In this document: piece by piece, positions 44,255-51,855 of the stretch | How the letters are laid out: every line of letters begins with the position of its first letter | Numbering within the stretch: position 1 is the first letter of the stretch | Source: Streptacidiphilus sp. 4-A2 | Lineage (GTDB): Bacteria; Actinomycetota; Actinomycetes; Streptomycetales; Streptomycetaceae | Assembly (NCBI GenBank): GCA_014284505.1 | Contig: JAAFYY010000001.1 | Coordinates: 7,489,845-7,553,844 of the forward strand | Length of the DNA: 64,000 nucleotides | Reading direction: 5' to 3' | Made by a program: the position numbers and the translations under genes | Notes under the pieces: model-generated | What the model was told of the DNA's origin: nothing | What the model saw: only the letters and a program-made list of their open reading frames with translations | Databases searched by the model: none

Positions 44255-45041
44255 TCAGTGCTGGGCAGGGGGCTGGGGCGGGAGTTGGGGAGGGTGATGC
44301 CGAAGTGGGTGCGGTAGGCGTCGAGCAGGGCGTCGTCGGGGAGCCGGGATTCGTGGCGGCCGTCGGCGTCGGTGCTGACCAGGGTGTCGCCACTGAGGGT
44401 GATCCGGCCGCCGGGGGTGAGCAGCGAGCAGACCAGCGAGCGGGTGAAGTGGGACTTGGGAGAGGTGCGCTGCCACCAGCAGGCCATCTCGAAGTCCGAC
44501 AGGCTCCGGGGGCGGGTCTCCAGCCGGTACTGCGGCTTGCCGTCGCACAGGACGTCCAGGTCACCGTCGGGGTCTGCTCGATCCGGAACACGCCGCTCGG
44601 GTCCTGCTGGTCGCCGCGCTCGTCGAGGCGGAGCGGGAACTCGGCGAACCGGCCGAAGCCGACGTCCACCAGCCAGGGTTGCGGGGTGTCCACGCGCAGG
44701 GCGAGGTGGTCGAACAGCGGCCCGAAGCCGTCCTCCCCGTGGACGCGGGCGGAGAGCAGGGTCACCGGATAGCCGAGGACGGTCAGCAGTGCGGCAAAGG
44801 CCCCGTTCAACTCGTAGCAGAAGCCGCCTCGTTGACGCAGGGTCAGTTTATCGGCCAGCGCCCCTGGTTCGAGCACGATCTCCTCGCCGAGGTGGACGCT
44901 GAGGTTCTCGAACGGCACGGTGCGCAGATGCCGCTGCTGAAGTTCGCGCAGGGTGGCCAGATCCGGCCGGGTCGGACGTGGGCCGCCGAGGCGGTCGAGG
45001 TAGGCCCCGGTGCGGGCAGGGCTGAGCGTGAGCTGGTCCAT
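44255..45041 (-). CDS. nat: Arylamine N-acetyltransferase (frame broken)
   Basis: About 262 aa, ATG at 45041-45039. Catalytic triad: RQRGGFCYELNGAF (Cys), GPLFDHLALRV (His), WLVDVGFGRFAEFP (Asp). Also HLRTVPFENLSVHLGEEI. Transfers acetyl or acyl groups from CoA to arylamines; in some actinomycetes related enzymes close macrolactams. A slip near 44575 joins the C-terminal half (RSLSDFEMACWWQRTSPKSH). A second slip in the C-rich end near 44285 would give TGA at 44257-44255; otherwise the frame runs into the YbjN gene. Confidence 0.88.
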
Positions 45042-45209
45042 GGCTCCGTTATGCCAGTCGGCGGGCGCCGCTGCCATCGGGCCGCGGGAGGGCGGCAGGC
45101 CGGAGCCGGCGGCCCCCGGTCGGCCGTGGGGCGTACGGCCGGAGGCGGAGCGGGGCCCGGAGCGGCGCGCTGGGGCCCGGTCGGCGGCGCGGTGGGGCTG
45201 GGAGGCGGC

Positions 45210-45256
45210 TGTGGATAAAGCGATGCGGCTGTGGATAAAACATTGCCTGCGGCAAT
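45210..45256. promoter_or_regulatory. Two DnaA boxes and a 15-bp palindrome
   Basis: TGTGGATAA at 45210-45218 and 45230-45238: both are perfect TTATCCACA DnaA boxes on the minus strand, 20 bases apart, within a GGCTGTGGATAAA direct repeat. ATTGCCTGCGGCAAT (45242-45256) is a perfect 6-3-6 inverted repeat. The segment is markedly more AT-rich than its surroundings and separates the divergent nat and IHF-like genes. The rest of 45042-45346 shows only AGGAGG at 45335. Confidence 0.7.
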
Positions 45257-45346
45257 ATTTCTCCCGGGGTAGTGTTGTTGTATGTAGGGCCGCGGGCAGC
45301 GCGTGCCGACCGTTCGGCCCCTCCCTCTCCGATCAGGAGGCGCACG

Positions 45347-45748
45347 ATGACGTGGCACAGGAGCGCCCATCAGGCCGATGCCGAACGGGACCCGGGGACC
45401 GAAGCGCCGGTCGGCGGCGGCGGCGCGGCCCGGCCCGATCCGCACACGGCGGAGCTGATCCTCGCCGCGGTGGCCACCGAGGGCCTGCCCGCGCTGACCC
45501 GGGTCATGCTGGCGGCCAGGAACGGCGACCGGGACGCGGCCGGGATGCGGGTGGGCGCGCTGCTGCGAGCACTGTCGGGGACCAGCTGGTTCACCGCGCA
45601 CGACCTGCTCAGCAATGCGGGCGTCCAGGAGACCACCACCGTCGGCGAGCTCGACCAGACCCAGCGCAGCACGCTGAGCCGCAGTCTCAGCCGGATCCTG
45701 GAGTCCTCGGCGGAGCAGGCGCCGGGCCGGGCGGCGACCGCGCAGTAG
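45347..45748 (+). CDS. Small protein resembling actinobacterial integration host factor
   Basis: Intact 133 aa, ATG 45347 with AGGAGG 6 bases upstream. Residues 70-120 (MRVGALLRALSGTSWFTAHD, LLSNAGVQETTTVGELDQTQ) align by eye to the sIHF/mIHF helix-two-turn-helix core (pattern MKVSALLESLPGVGKVRAKQ, then IMERLGISESRRVRGL) with matching hydrophobic spacing, Gly and Gln positions. The basic residues of the GVGKVRAK turn are replaced by SGTSWFTA, so DNA contacts must differ. N-terminal 40 aa are polar and disordered. Probably a nucleoid protein paralogue or a derived fold; homology is my inference. Confidence 0.6.
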   Translation: MTWHRSAHQADAERDPGTEAPVGGGGAARPDPHTAELILAAVATEGLPALTRVMLAARNGDRDAAGMRVGALLRALSGTSWFTAHDLLSNAGVQETTTVGELDQTQRSTLSRSLSRILESSAEQAPGRAATAQ

Positions 45749-45913
45749 CGGCGGCGCGGGCCGGGAAACGGGAGCGGACCTGGTTCGGCGGCGTCCGCGG
45801 CTGGGCAGTCAGGGGAACAGCAGTTCCACCGCGCGTGCCAACGGCCCGTGGTACAAAGCGAATCTGTGATCGGGGGGCGCGTGGGCGCACGGCGGGGTGA
45901 GGGGGCGGTCTCA

Positions 45914-46546
45914 GTGGCCGAGGCGGACATCGAGGCGGCACTGGCCACCTGGACGCTGTCGCATGTGGTGCGCCGCAATGGCAGACCGCTGCCGGCGGCC
46001 CATATCGAACTGGCCCGGCGGCGGATGGCCGAGCCCGGCGCGCTGCTGCTGCTCGCCCGCGCCGAGAGCGGCGAAGGCGGCGGCGAGGACAGTGAGGGCG
46101 GCAGGGGCCGCGAGAGCGGCAAGGACAGCGGGGGCGGCGCCGATGGCAGCGGTGCCGCCGGGGCCAGGGTGACCGCCGCGGTCGTCCCGGCCGCCGAGGG
46201 CGGGGACCGCGCGGCGGCGGAGTCCGGCCCGGTGGTCGGCACCATCCTCGGGGTCCAGGGGCTGGACCAGGACGGCGCCGGGCCGCCCGTGCCGGGCCTG
46301 CTGCACATATCCCTGCTCAGCGTCGCGCCGGACCGCTGGGGCCAGCACATCGGACGGCTGCTGGTCGACCAAGTCCTGGACAGCGCCTCGGCCCGGGGCT
46401 TCGAGCAGGCCCAGCTCTGGACCCACGCCGACAACCTGCGGGCGAACCGGCTGTACAAGTCCATGGGCTTCCGCCGCAGCGGCCGGGTCCGGATCGACGA
46501 CTGGGGCGAGCTGCTGGTGCACTACCGGCGCGCGGTGCGCCACTGA
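45914..46546 (+). CDS. GNAT-family N-acetyltransferase
   Basis: Intact; 210 aa from GTG 45914 (GAGGGGGCGG 5 bases upstream) or 232 aa from GTG 45848. Acetyl-CoA-binding region: LLHISLLSVAPDRWGQHIGR, LLVDQVLDSASARGFEQAQL, HADNLRANRLYKSMGFRRSG. A Gly/Ser/Glu insertion (about 46065-46165) separates strands of the core and is not typical. Substrate unknown. Confidence 0.85.
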   Translation: MAEADIEAALATWTLSHVVRRNGRPLPAAHIELARRRMAEPGALLLLARAESGEGGGEDSEGGRGRESGKDSGGGADGSGAAGARVTAAVVPAAEGGDRAAAESGPVVGTILGVQGLDQDGAGPPVPGLLHISLLSVAPDRWGQHIGRLLVDQVLDSASARGFEQAQLWTHADNLRANRLYKSMGFRRSGRVRIDDWGELLVHYRRAVRH

Positions 46547-46579
46547 CCCGCCCCGCGGCCGGGCACCGGGGCGGGCCGC

Positions 46580-47857
46580 TCAGTGCGGGCTGCCGCCGCG
46601 GCCCTGGCGGGGCACGGCGGGGCCGTCCGCGTCGGCGTACTCGCGTACCGCGCTGGTACGGCTGACCACGCGCCCAGCGTGCAGCACCACCCGGCTGTGG
46701 CCGCCGGAGAGGACGCCGGGCAGGTCCGCGCCGCGCACCGCCAGCAGGTCGGCCGGACAGCCGACGTCCAGGGTGACCGGCGGCAGGCCCAGTGCGGCCC
46801 TGGCCGCGGCGCTCACCCGGAGGTAGGCCGAGGCCGGATCCAGGCCGTCGGTGGCGGCCAGCAGGAACGCGGCCTCCAGCGGGTCGGTGCGTCCCACCGG
46901 ATTGGTCCGGTCCCGCAGCGCGCCGCTCCCGGCGGCGATCCGGACCCGGCCGCCAGCAGCGGGCCGACCGGCAGCCGGGAGCGCGGGCCGGCCGGGGTGC
47001 CCGCGCAGCGGCCGCTCTGCGGCAGGCAGCTCAGCGTGATCCCGGCTCCGGCCAAGACGTGTGCGGTGCGCCCGAGTTCGGCGTCCGCGAGCAGACCGAG
47101 GCCGGTGCAGGGGCCGAGGGTGACCTGGCTGTGCAGCGGGGCCAGCGCGGCGGTCAGCCGGGCGAAGCGGACCGGGTCCGCGGCGTCGGTGTGCAGGTCG
47201 AGCGGCCGGCCGGCCTCGGCGGCCAGGACGGCCGCGGCCCGCGCGAAGCCGCCGGGATCGGGATCCGGATCGAGGTCGGGGCAGCCGCCGACGGCGTGCG
47301 CGCCCATGGCCAGCGCCTCCCGTAGCAGCGCGCCCCTGATGACCCCCGGCCCCCGTCAGCGGGCCGGGCAGGAAGGCCACCTGAAGTTCCATCAGGCCGC
47401 GCAGACTGCGGGCGACCTGGAGCGCCGCCTCCAGATGCGCCAGCGGATGGACGCCGCCGACCCGCACCTGGGTGCGCTGCGCCACCGCGCCGTAGCCGAG
47501 CCCGCTCAGCGCCGCCTCGGTGATCCGCCGCCGTACCGCCTCCACCGTCTCCGCCGCCGGGCGCGGAGCCGCTGCCGGGTGCGGAGCCGCCGGGGGCCGC
47601 GCCGATGGCCAGGAGGTGCCGAAGGCCTCGTCCAGGTGGGCGTGCGGCTCGGCCGGTGCGGGCAGCAGCAGATAGCCGGTGAGGTCCAGCCGCTCGGGCC
47701 CGTCCAGGCTGCCGGGCGGGCCGACCGCCTCGATCTGCCCGCCGCTGACCCGTACGTCCAGGCTCCGCCCGTCCGGCAGCCGGGCCCCGGTCAGCAGCTG
47801 CGACCGGGCCGGGCCGCCGGGGGAGCCGGCCGGCGGGGAGGGCGGACCGCTGGGCAT
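46580..47857 (-). CDS. Amidohydrolase of the cytosine-deaminase type (frame broken)
   Basis: About 425 aa, ATG at 47857-47855 with GGAAGGAG upstream. Seen: GGQIEAVGPPGSLDG, LPAPAEPHAHLDEAF (metal His-x-His), RPLDLHTDAADP (metal His), LLAAGSGSPP/GGRVRIAAGSGALRDR region, then ...GCPADLLAVRGADLPGVLSG and HAGRVVSRTSAVREY. Middle third (46950-47345) lies in another frame; slips near 47345 and 46940. A deaminase of cytosine, creatinine or related rings; no partner permease adjacent. Confidence 0.8.
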   Translation of the reverse strand: MPSGPPSPPAGSPGGPARSQLLTGARLPDGRSLDVRVSGGQIEAVGPPGSLDGPERLDLTGYLLLPAPAEPHAHLDEAFGTSWPSARPPAAPHPAAAPRPAAETVEAVRRRITEAALSGLGYGAVAQRTQVRVGGVHPLAHLEAALQVARSLRGLMELQVAFLPGPLTGAGGHQGRAATGGAGHGRARRRRLPRPRSGSRSRRLRAGRGRPGRRGRPAARPAHRRRGPGPLRPADRRAGPAAQPGHPRPLHRPRSARGRRTRAHRTRLGRSRDHAELPAAERPLRGHPGRPALPAAGRPAAGGRVRIAAGSGALRDRTNPVGRTDPLEAAFLLAATDGLDPASAYLRVSAAARAALGLPPVTLDVGCPADLLAVRGADLPGVLSGGHSRVVLHAGRVVSRTSAVREYADADGPAVPRQGRGGSPH

Positions 47858-48063
47858 CGCCGCTCCTTCCCCGTCCGCTGCCGGGCGGCCGCTGGGTGCG
47901 GAGGCCTCGCAGATGCCGGGTCGGGCCGCCGCTGGGGAGCCTAGGCCGCGGCGGAGGGCGGTGCGGGGAGGCGCGTGGGGATGATCGGGAGGAGTCCGGA
48001 AGTCGTACTGGTTGGGCGGTGACCCGGGGTGCCCTGAGCTGGGATGTGCCTTCCCGGAACGGA

Positions 48064-48093
48064 TTTCACGGATCGGCCGGGACCGTGTAATGT
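48064..48093 (+). promoter_or_regulatory. Candidate tRNA promoter
   Basis: TTTCAC (48064-48069; TTCACG at 48065) and TAATGT (48088-48093), 17-18 bases apart, 14 bases before tRNA-Thr. The rest of 47858-48060 holds no gene. Confidence 0.5.
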
Positions 48094-48106
48094 CTTCCTC
48101 GGTCAA

Positions 48107-48178
48107 GCCCCTATAGCTCAGTCGGTAGAGCGTCTCCATGGTAAGGAGAAGGTCTGCGGTTCGATTCCGCATGGGGCT
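48107..48178 (+). tRNA. tRNA-Thr (GGT), acceptor stem lacking one base
   Basis: D-arm GCTCAGTCGGTAGAGC, anticodon GGT in TCTCCATGGTAAGGAGA, T-arm TGCGGTTCGATTCCGCA. The 5' acceptor GCCCCTA needs TAGGGGC on the 3' side, but TGGGGC is present: one A is missing. Probably a sequence error like those in the genes. Confidence 0.93.
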
Positions 48179-48219
48179 CGGATGAGAGGGTCCCCCGCTT
48201 CGGGCGCGACGATCGTCGT

Positions 48220-48295
48220 GGCGGTGTAGCTCAGTTGGTAGAGCAAGCGGCTCATAATCGCTGTGTCACCGGTTCAAGTCCGGTCACCGCTACCA
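48220..48295 (+). tRNA. tRNA-Met (CAT), elongator
   Basis: Acceptor GGCGGTG with CACCGCT, anticodon CAT in GGCTCATAATCGC, T-arm CCGGTTCAAGTCCGG, encoded CCA at 48293-48295. A fully paired first position (G-U) argues for elongator rather than initiator. Confidence 0.95.
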
Positions 48296-48309
48296 CGCCC
48301 TGTAGCCGA

Positions 48310-48340
48310 TTGTCGGGTAACCGGCGGCGTCGGCTACTCT
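48310..48340 (+). promoter_or_regulatory. Candidate rpmG promoter
   Basis: TTGTCG (48310-48315), 19-base spacer, TACTCT (48335-48340), 43 bases before the rpmG start. Confidence 0.5.
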
Positions 48341-48382
48341 TGTCTGTGTTCATAACGTTGTCTGTCCGAGGAAGGCACTCCT

Positions 48383-48547
48383 GTGGCCGCCACTGATGTC
48401 CGCCCGAAGATCACGCTGGCCTGCGTGGAGTGCAAGGAGCGGAACTACATCACCAAGAAGAACCGGCGTAACGACCCGGACCGTCTTGAGATGAAGAAGC
48501 ACTGCCCCCGTTGCAACTCGCACACCGCGCACCGCGAGACCCGCTGA
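48383..48547 (+). CDS. rpmG: 50S ribosomal protein L33, zinc-binding form
   Basis: 54 aa, GTG 48383 with GAGGAAGG upstream. Zinc ribbon CVECKERNY ... [15 protein letters not shown] has all four cysteines, so this is the C+ paralogue used when zinc is sufficient. Lies downstream of the tRNA pair and upstream of the dehydratase genes, as in other Streptomyces. Confidence 0.96.
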   Translation: MAATDVRPKITLACVECKERNYITKKNRRNDPDRLEMKKHCPRCNSHTAHRETR

Positions 48548-48590
48548 GCACTGCGTTCTACGCAGGGCCGGTGCTCTCGACCAGCACAGG

Positions 48591-48624
48591 CGAAGGCCGT
48601 CCCCAGTCACGGGGGCGGCCTTCG
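48591..48624 (+). terminator. Hairpin after rpmG
   Basis: 14-bp stem CGAAGGCCGTCCCC (48591-48604) with 48611-48624, one G-U pair, 6-base loop. Confidence 0.8.
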
Positions 48625-48670
48625 CTGCGTTGCGTCCGTCCCCAACCCGAGGATCCCAGGGAGCTTGTCC

Positions 48671-49123
48671 ATGCCGCTCGACCCCTCCTTCATCGGGCGG
48701 ACATATCCGCCCACTGCTCCGTACGAAGTGGGACGCGAGAAGATCCGGGAGTTCGCCGAGGCCGTCGGTGACACCAACCCGGTGTACACGGACGCCGAGG
48801 CGGCCAAGGCGCTCGGTCACCCGGATGTGATTGCCCCGCCGACCTTCCCGTTCCTGATCACCTACCGGGCGGCGGGCCAGGTCGTCAACGACCCGGAGCT
48901 CGGGCTGGACTTCTCCCGGGTGGTCCACGGCGACCAGCGCTTCAGCTACACCCGTCCGGTGCGGGCCGGGGACCGGCTGACGGTCACCTGTTCCATCGAG
49001 TCGATCAAGACGCTGGCCGGCAACGACGTGCTGACCGTGCGCGGCGAGGTGCACGACGAGAGCGGTGAGCCGGTGGTCACCGCGCAGATGATGCTGGTGG
49101 CCCGCGCCGCCGAGGAGGGGTGA
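48671..49123 (+). CDS. MaoC/FAS1-like dehydratase, HadA/HadC-type subunit
   Basis: Intact 150 aa, ATG 48671 after AGGGAG. Hot-dog fold without the catalytic motif: DPSFIGRTYPPTAPYEVGRE, AEAVGDTNPVYTDAEAAKAL, APPTFPFLITY, VVHGDQRFSYTRPVRAGDRL. In mycobacteria such stabilising subunits pair with a catalytic HadB in fatty-acid/mycolic synthesis. Here the catalytic partner is the next gene, 2 bases downstream. Confidence 0.9.
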   Translation: MPLDPSFIGRTYPPTAPYEVGREKIREFAEAVGDTNPVYTDAEAAKALGHPDVIAPPTFPFLITYRAAGQVVNDPELGLDFSRVVHGDQRFSYTRPVRAGDRLTVTCSIESIKTLAGNDVLTVRGEVHDESGEPVVTAQMMLVARAAEEG

Positions 49124-49125
49124 GC

Positions 49126-49554
49126 ATGTCCGCGAACATCAGCTACGACCAGGTCGAGGTCGGCACCGAGCTCCCGGCCCAGGTGTTCCCGGTGAGCCGG
49201 GCCACACTGGTGCGCTACGCCGGGGCCTCGGGCGACTTCAACCCGATCCACTGGAACGAGAGCTTCGCCACATCCGTTGGCCTGCCCGATGTGATCGCGC
49301 ACGGCATGTTCACCATGGCCGAGGCGATCCGGGTGGTGACCGACTGGGTCGGCGACCCGGGCGCGGTGGTCGACTACGGCGTGCGCTTCACCAAGCCGGT
49401 GGTGGTCCCCAACGACGAGACCGGTGCGGAGATCCAGGTCTCGGCGAAGGTGGCGGCCAAGCTGGACGACCGCCGGGTGCGGGTGGACCTGCTGGCGACC
49501 AGCGCCAGGCAGAAAGTCCTCGGCATGTCCCGGGCCGTGGTCCAGCTCAGCTGA
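49126..49554 (+). CDS. MaoC-family (R)-hydratase, HadB-type catalytic subunit
   Basis: Intact; 142 aa from ATG 49126 (GAGGAGG upstream); GTG 49120 is possible. Hydratase-2 motif YAGASGDFNPIHWNESFATS with catalytic Asp and His, then GLPDVIAHGMFTMAEAIR and YGVRFTKPVVVPNDET. Should dehydrate 3-hydroxyacyl thioesters together with the upstream subunit. Confidence 0.92.
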   Translation: MSANISYDQVEVGTELPAQVFPVSRATLVRYAGASGDFNPIHWNESFATSVGLPDVIAHGMFTMAEAIRVVTDWVGDPGAVVDYGVRFTKPVVVPNDETGAEIQVSAKVAAKLDDRRVRVDLLATSARQKVLGMSRAVVQLS

Positions 49555-49562
49555 GACACTGT

Positions 49563-49596
49563 CGACGGAACGCCCTGCGACCAGGGCGTTCCGTCG
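49563..49596 (+). terminator. Hairpin after the dehydratase pair
   Basis: Perfect 14-bp stem CGACGGAACGCCCT (49563-49576) with 49583-49596, 6-base loop. Confidence 0.85.
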
Positions 49597-49612
49597 GCCG
49601 CGGGGTCGGTGC

Positions 49613-49641
49613 TTGACTTGTTAGTAATTGGCCACTAACTT
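49613..49641 (+). promoter_or_regulatory. tetR promoter with operator in the spacer
   Basis: TTGACT (49613-49618), 17 bases, TAACTT (49636-49641). GTTAGT (49620-49625) and ACTAAC (49634-49639) form an inverted repeat across the spacer and -10, the expected place for autorepression. The predicted transcript would start at or next to the ATG. Confidence 0.7.
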
Positions 49642-49648
49642 TGATGGC

Positions 49649-50212
49649 ATGGCAAAGACGAGCATCAGGATGACGGCGGAGGAGCGGCGCGAGAGCGTCA
49701 TCCGCGCCTCCATGATCGAGTTTGCCGAGCGCGGCTACAACGGCACCACCACCCAGTCGATCGCGGACCGGGTCGGCGTCTCCCAGCCGTACCTGTTCCG
49801 GCTCTTCCCCAGCAAGCGGGCGCTCTTCGAGGCCGCCGCGCGCCGCTGTATGGACGATGTCCGGGAAGCGTTCCTCTCCGCCTCCGAGGGGCTGGCGGGG
49901 GAGGAGGCCCGGGAGGCGATGGGCATCGCGTACATGGATCTGATCAACGACCGCAGCCGGCTGATGATGCAGATGCAGATGTATGTCTCCACGGCCGCCG
50001 CCGAGGCGGCGGGGGACTCCGAGGTGGGCCGGGCGGTCCGGGCCATGTGGGAGGAGCTGTGGGACGCGGTCACCGAGCGCGCCTCGATGACCCCCGAGCA
50101 GGCCAAGGACTTCTTCTCGCAGGGAATGCTGATCAACGCGCTGGTCGCCATGGGCTTTCCGATGGAGAGTCACCTCTGGCAGGGATTCGGCTTCGAGGGC
50201 AAGGGCTGCTGA
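49649..50212 (+). CDS. TetR-family regulator
   Basis: Intact 187 aa from ATG 49649. N-terminal HTH: ESVIRASMIEFAERGYNGTT, TQSIADRVGVSQPYLFRLFP, SKRALFEAAARRC. C-terminal ligand-binding helices (IAYMDLINDRSRLMMQMQMY). Lies just upstream of a DHA2 exporter in the same direction, which it probably represses. Confidence 0.93.
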   Translation: MAKTSIRMTAEERRESVIRASMIEFAERGYNGTTTQSIADRVGVSQPYLFRLFPSKRALFEAAARRCMDDVREAFLSASEGLAGEEAREAMGIAYMDLINDRSRLMMQMQMYVSTAAAEAAGDSEVGRAVRAMWEELWDAVTERASMTPEQAKDFFSQGMLINALVAMGFPMESHLWQGFGFEGKGC

Positions 50213-50213
50213 G

Positions 50214-50247
50214 ACCGTTCGGACCGATGGTCCGGACGGTTGCTTTT
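50214..50247 (+). terminator. Hairpin after tetR
   Basis: ACCGTTCGGACC (50214-50225) with GGTCCGGACGGT (50229-50240), one wobble pair, then TGCTTTT. Confidence 0.75.
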
Positions 50248-50257
50248 GGCCCTCGAA

Positions 50258-50275
50258 AGTTATTGATGGATAACT
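50258..50275. promoter_or_regulatory. Inverted repeat before the exporter gene
   Basis: AGTTAT-N6-ATAACT, AT-rich, sharing GTTA/TAAC half-sites with the tetR operator at 49620-49639. Likely TetR operator for the MFS gene. Confidence 0.55.
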
Positions 50276-50318
50276 AATAGGAGCCCCCGGTTCGGGGGCC
50301 GGCAGCAAGGGAAGCGAC

Positions 50319-51740
50319 ATGCGCAAGGGGAACCCAGCAGTCTGGGCCTTCGTCGTCACCAGTACCGCGGGCTTCATGGCCGCGCTCGACAACCTCGTTG
50401 TCACCACGGCGCTCCCGTCCATCCGGGCCCACCTCGGCGGCGGGATCAGCGACCTCGAATGGACCGTCAACGCCTACACCCTCACCTTCGCCGTGCTGCT
50501 GATGCTCGGCGCGGCCCTCGGCGACCGGTTCGGCCGCCGCCGGATCTTCACCCTCGGCCTGGCCCTGTTCACCCTCTCCTCGCTGGGCGCCGCGCTCGCC
50601 CCCGACATCGGCGTGCTGATCGGCGCCCGGGCCGCGCAGGGCGTCGGCGCGGCGCTGCTCACCCCGGTCAGCCTCACCCTGCTCACCAACGCGGTACCGC
50701 CGGCCAAGCGCGGCGCCGCCTTCGGGGCCTGGGGCGCGGTCAACGGCATGGCGGTCGCCCTCGGGCCGCTGATCGGCGGCACCGTCGTCGAACACCTCTC
50801 CTGGCAGTGGATCTTCGCGCTGAATGTGCCGATCGGGCTGGCACTGCTGCCGCTGGCCAGGCTGCGGCTGTCGGAGAGCCACGGCCCCAACGGGCGGCTG
50901 GACATCACCGGGACCGTGCTCGCCAGCACCGGGCTCTTCGGCATCGTCTACGCGCTGATCCGCGGCAACTCCGACGGCTGGACCAGCGCCACCGTGCTCA
51001 GCGGGCTGGTCGCGGGCGCCGCGCTGCTGATCGCCTTCGTGATCCACGAGATGCGCACCGACGCGCCGCTGCTGCCCATGCGGCTGTTCCGCAACCGCGC
51101 CTTCGCCGCCGTCAACACCGCCGCGCTGCTGATGTCCCTGGGCATGTTCGGGTCGATCTTCCTGCTCAGCCAGTGGCTCCAGAACGCCCAGGGCTACAGC
51201 CCGATGGAGGCCGGGGTCCGGATGCTGCCCTGGACCGCCATGCCGATGCTGGTCGCGCCGATCGCCGGACTGTTCATCAACCGGATCGGCGGCCGGATCA
51301 TCATCGTCACCGGCCTGGTGCTCCAGGCGGCCGGGCTCACCTGGTTCGCGGTGCTGGTGGCGGCCCATGTAGCTACGCCTCGCAGCTGCCCGGTCTGATC
51401 CTCTCCGGCGTCGGCATGGCGCTGTTCTTCTCCCGGTCGCCGCGGTGCTGATGGGCTCGGTGCGGCCGGAGGAGCAGGGGTGGCCTCCGGCGCCAACAGC
51501 GCGCTGCGGGAGGTCGGCGGGGCGCTCGGGATCGCGGTGCTGACCTCGGTCTTCACCGCCCGCGGCGGCTACGGCAGCCCGCAGACCTTCGCCGACGGGC
51601 TGACCCCGGCGCTGTGGGTGGGGGCCTCCGCGATCGCCGCCGGGGCGGTGGCCGCCGCGCTGATCCCGCGCCACCGGCGCTCGGCCGCGGCGGTACCGGT
51701 CGGCGGGGCGGCGGCCCAGGAGCCGACGCCGGTCGGCTGA
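50319..51740 (+). CDS. MFS exporter, DHA2 (EmrB/QacA) family, 14 TM (frame broken)
   Basis: About 473 aa. Seen: FMAALDNLVVTTALPSIRAH (TM1, acidic D), EWTVNAYTLTFAVLLMLGAA, GDRFGRRRIFTLGLALFTLS (motif A), GARAAQGVGAALLTPVSLTL (motif C-like), GPLIGGTVVEHLSWQWIFAL. Slips near 51372 and 51440. Terminal AVPVGGAAAQEPTPVG. Proton-driven drug or metabolite efflux, under the adjacent TetR. Confidence 0.92.
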
Positions 51741-51855
51741 CCGGCCCGGCCCGTCCGGGCCCGCGCTCCCCGAAACCGGGCAGCGGCGGGCCCGGACTGC
51801 CGCACCGGGCCGGGGGAGCGGTGGGCCGGGCCGGTTCCCCCTCTAAGCTGGCCGG

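Noticed and set aside
45210-45238. DnaA boxes as chromosomal origin
   Set aside because: Only two boxes, and no dnaA, dnaN or rpmH nearby; a streptomycete oriC has many more boxes.
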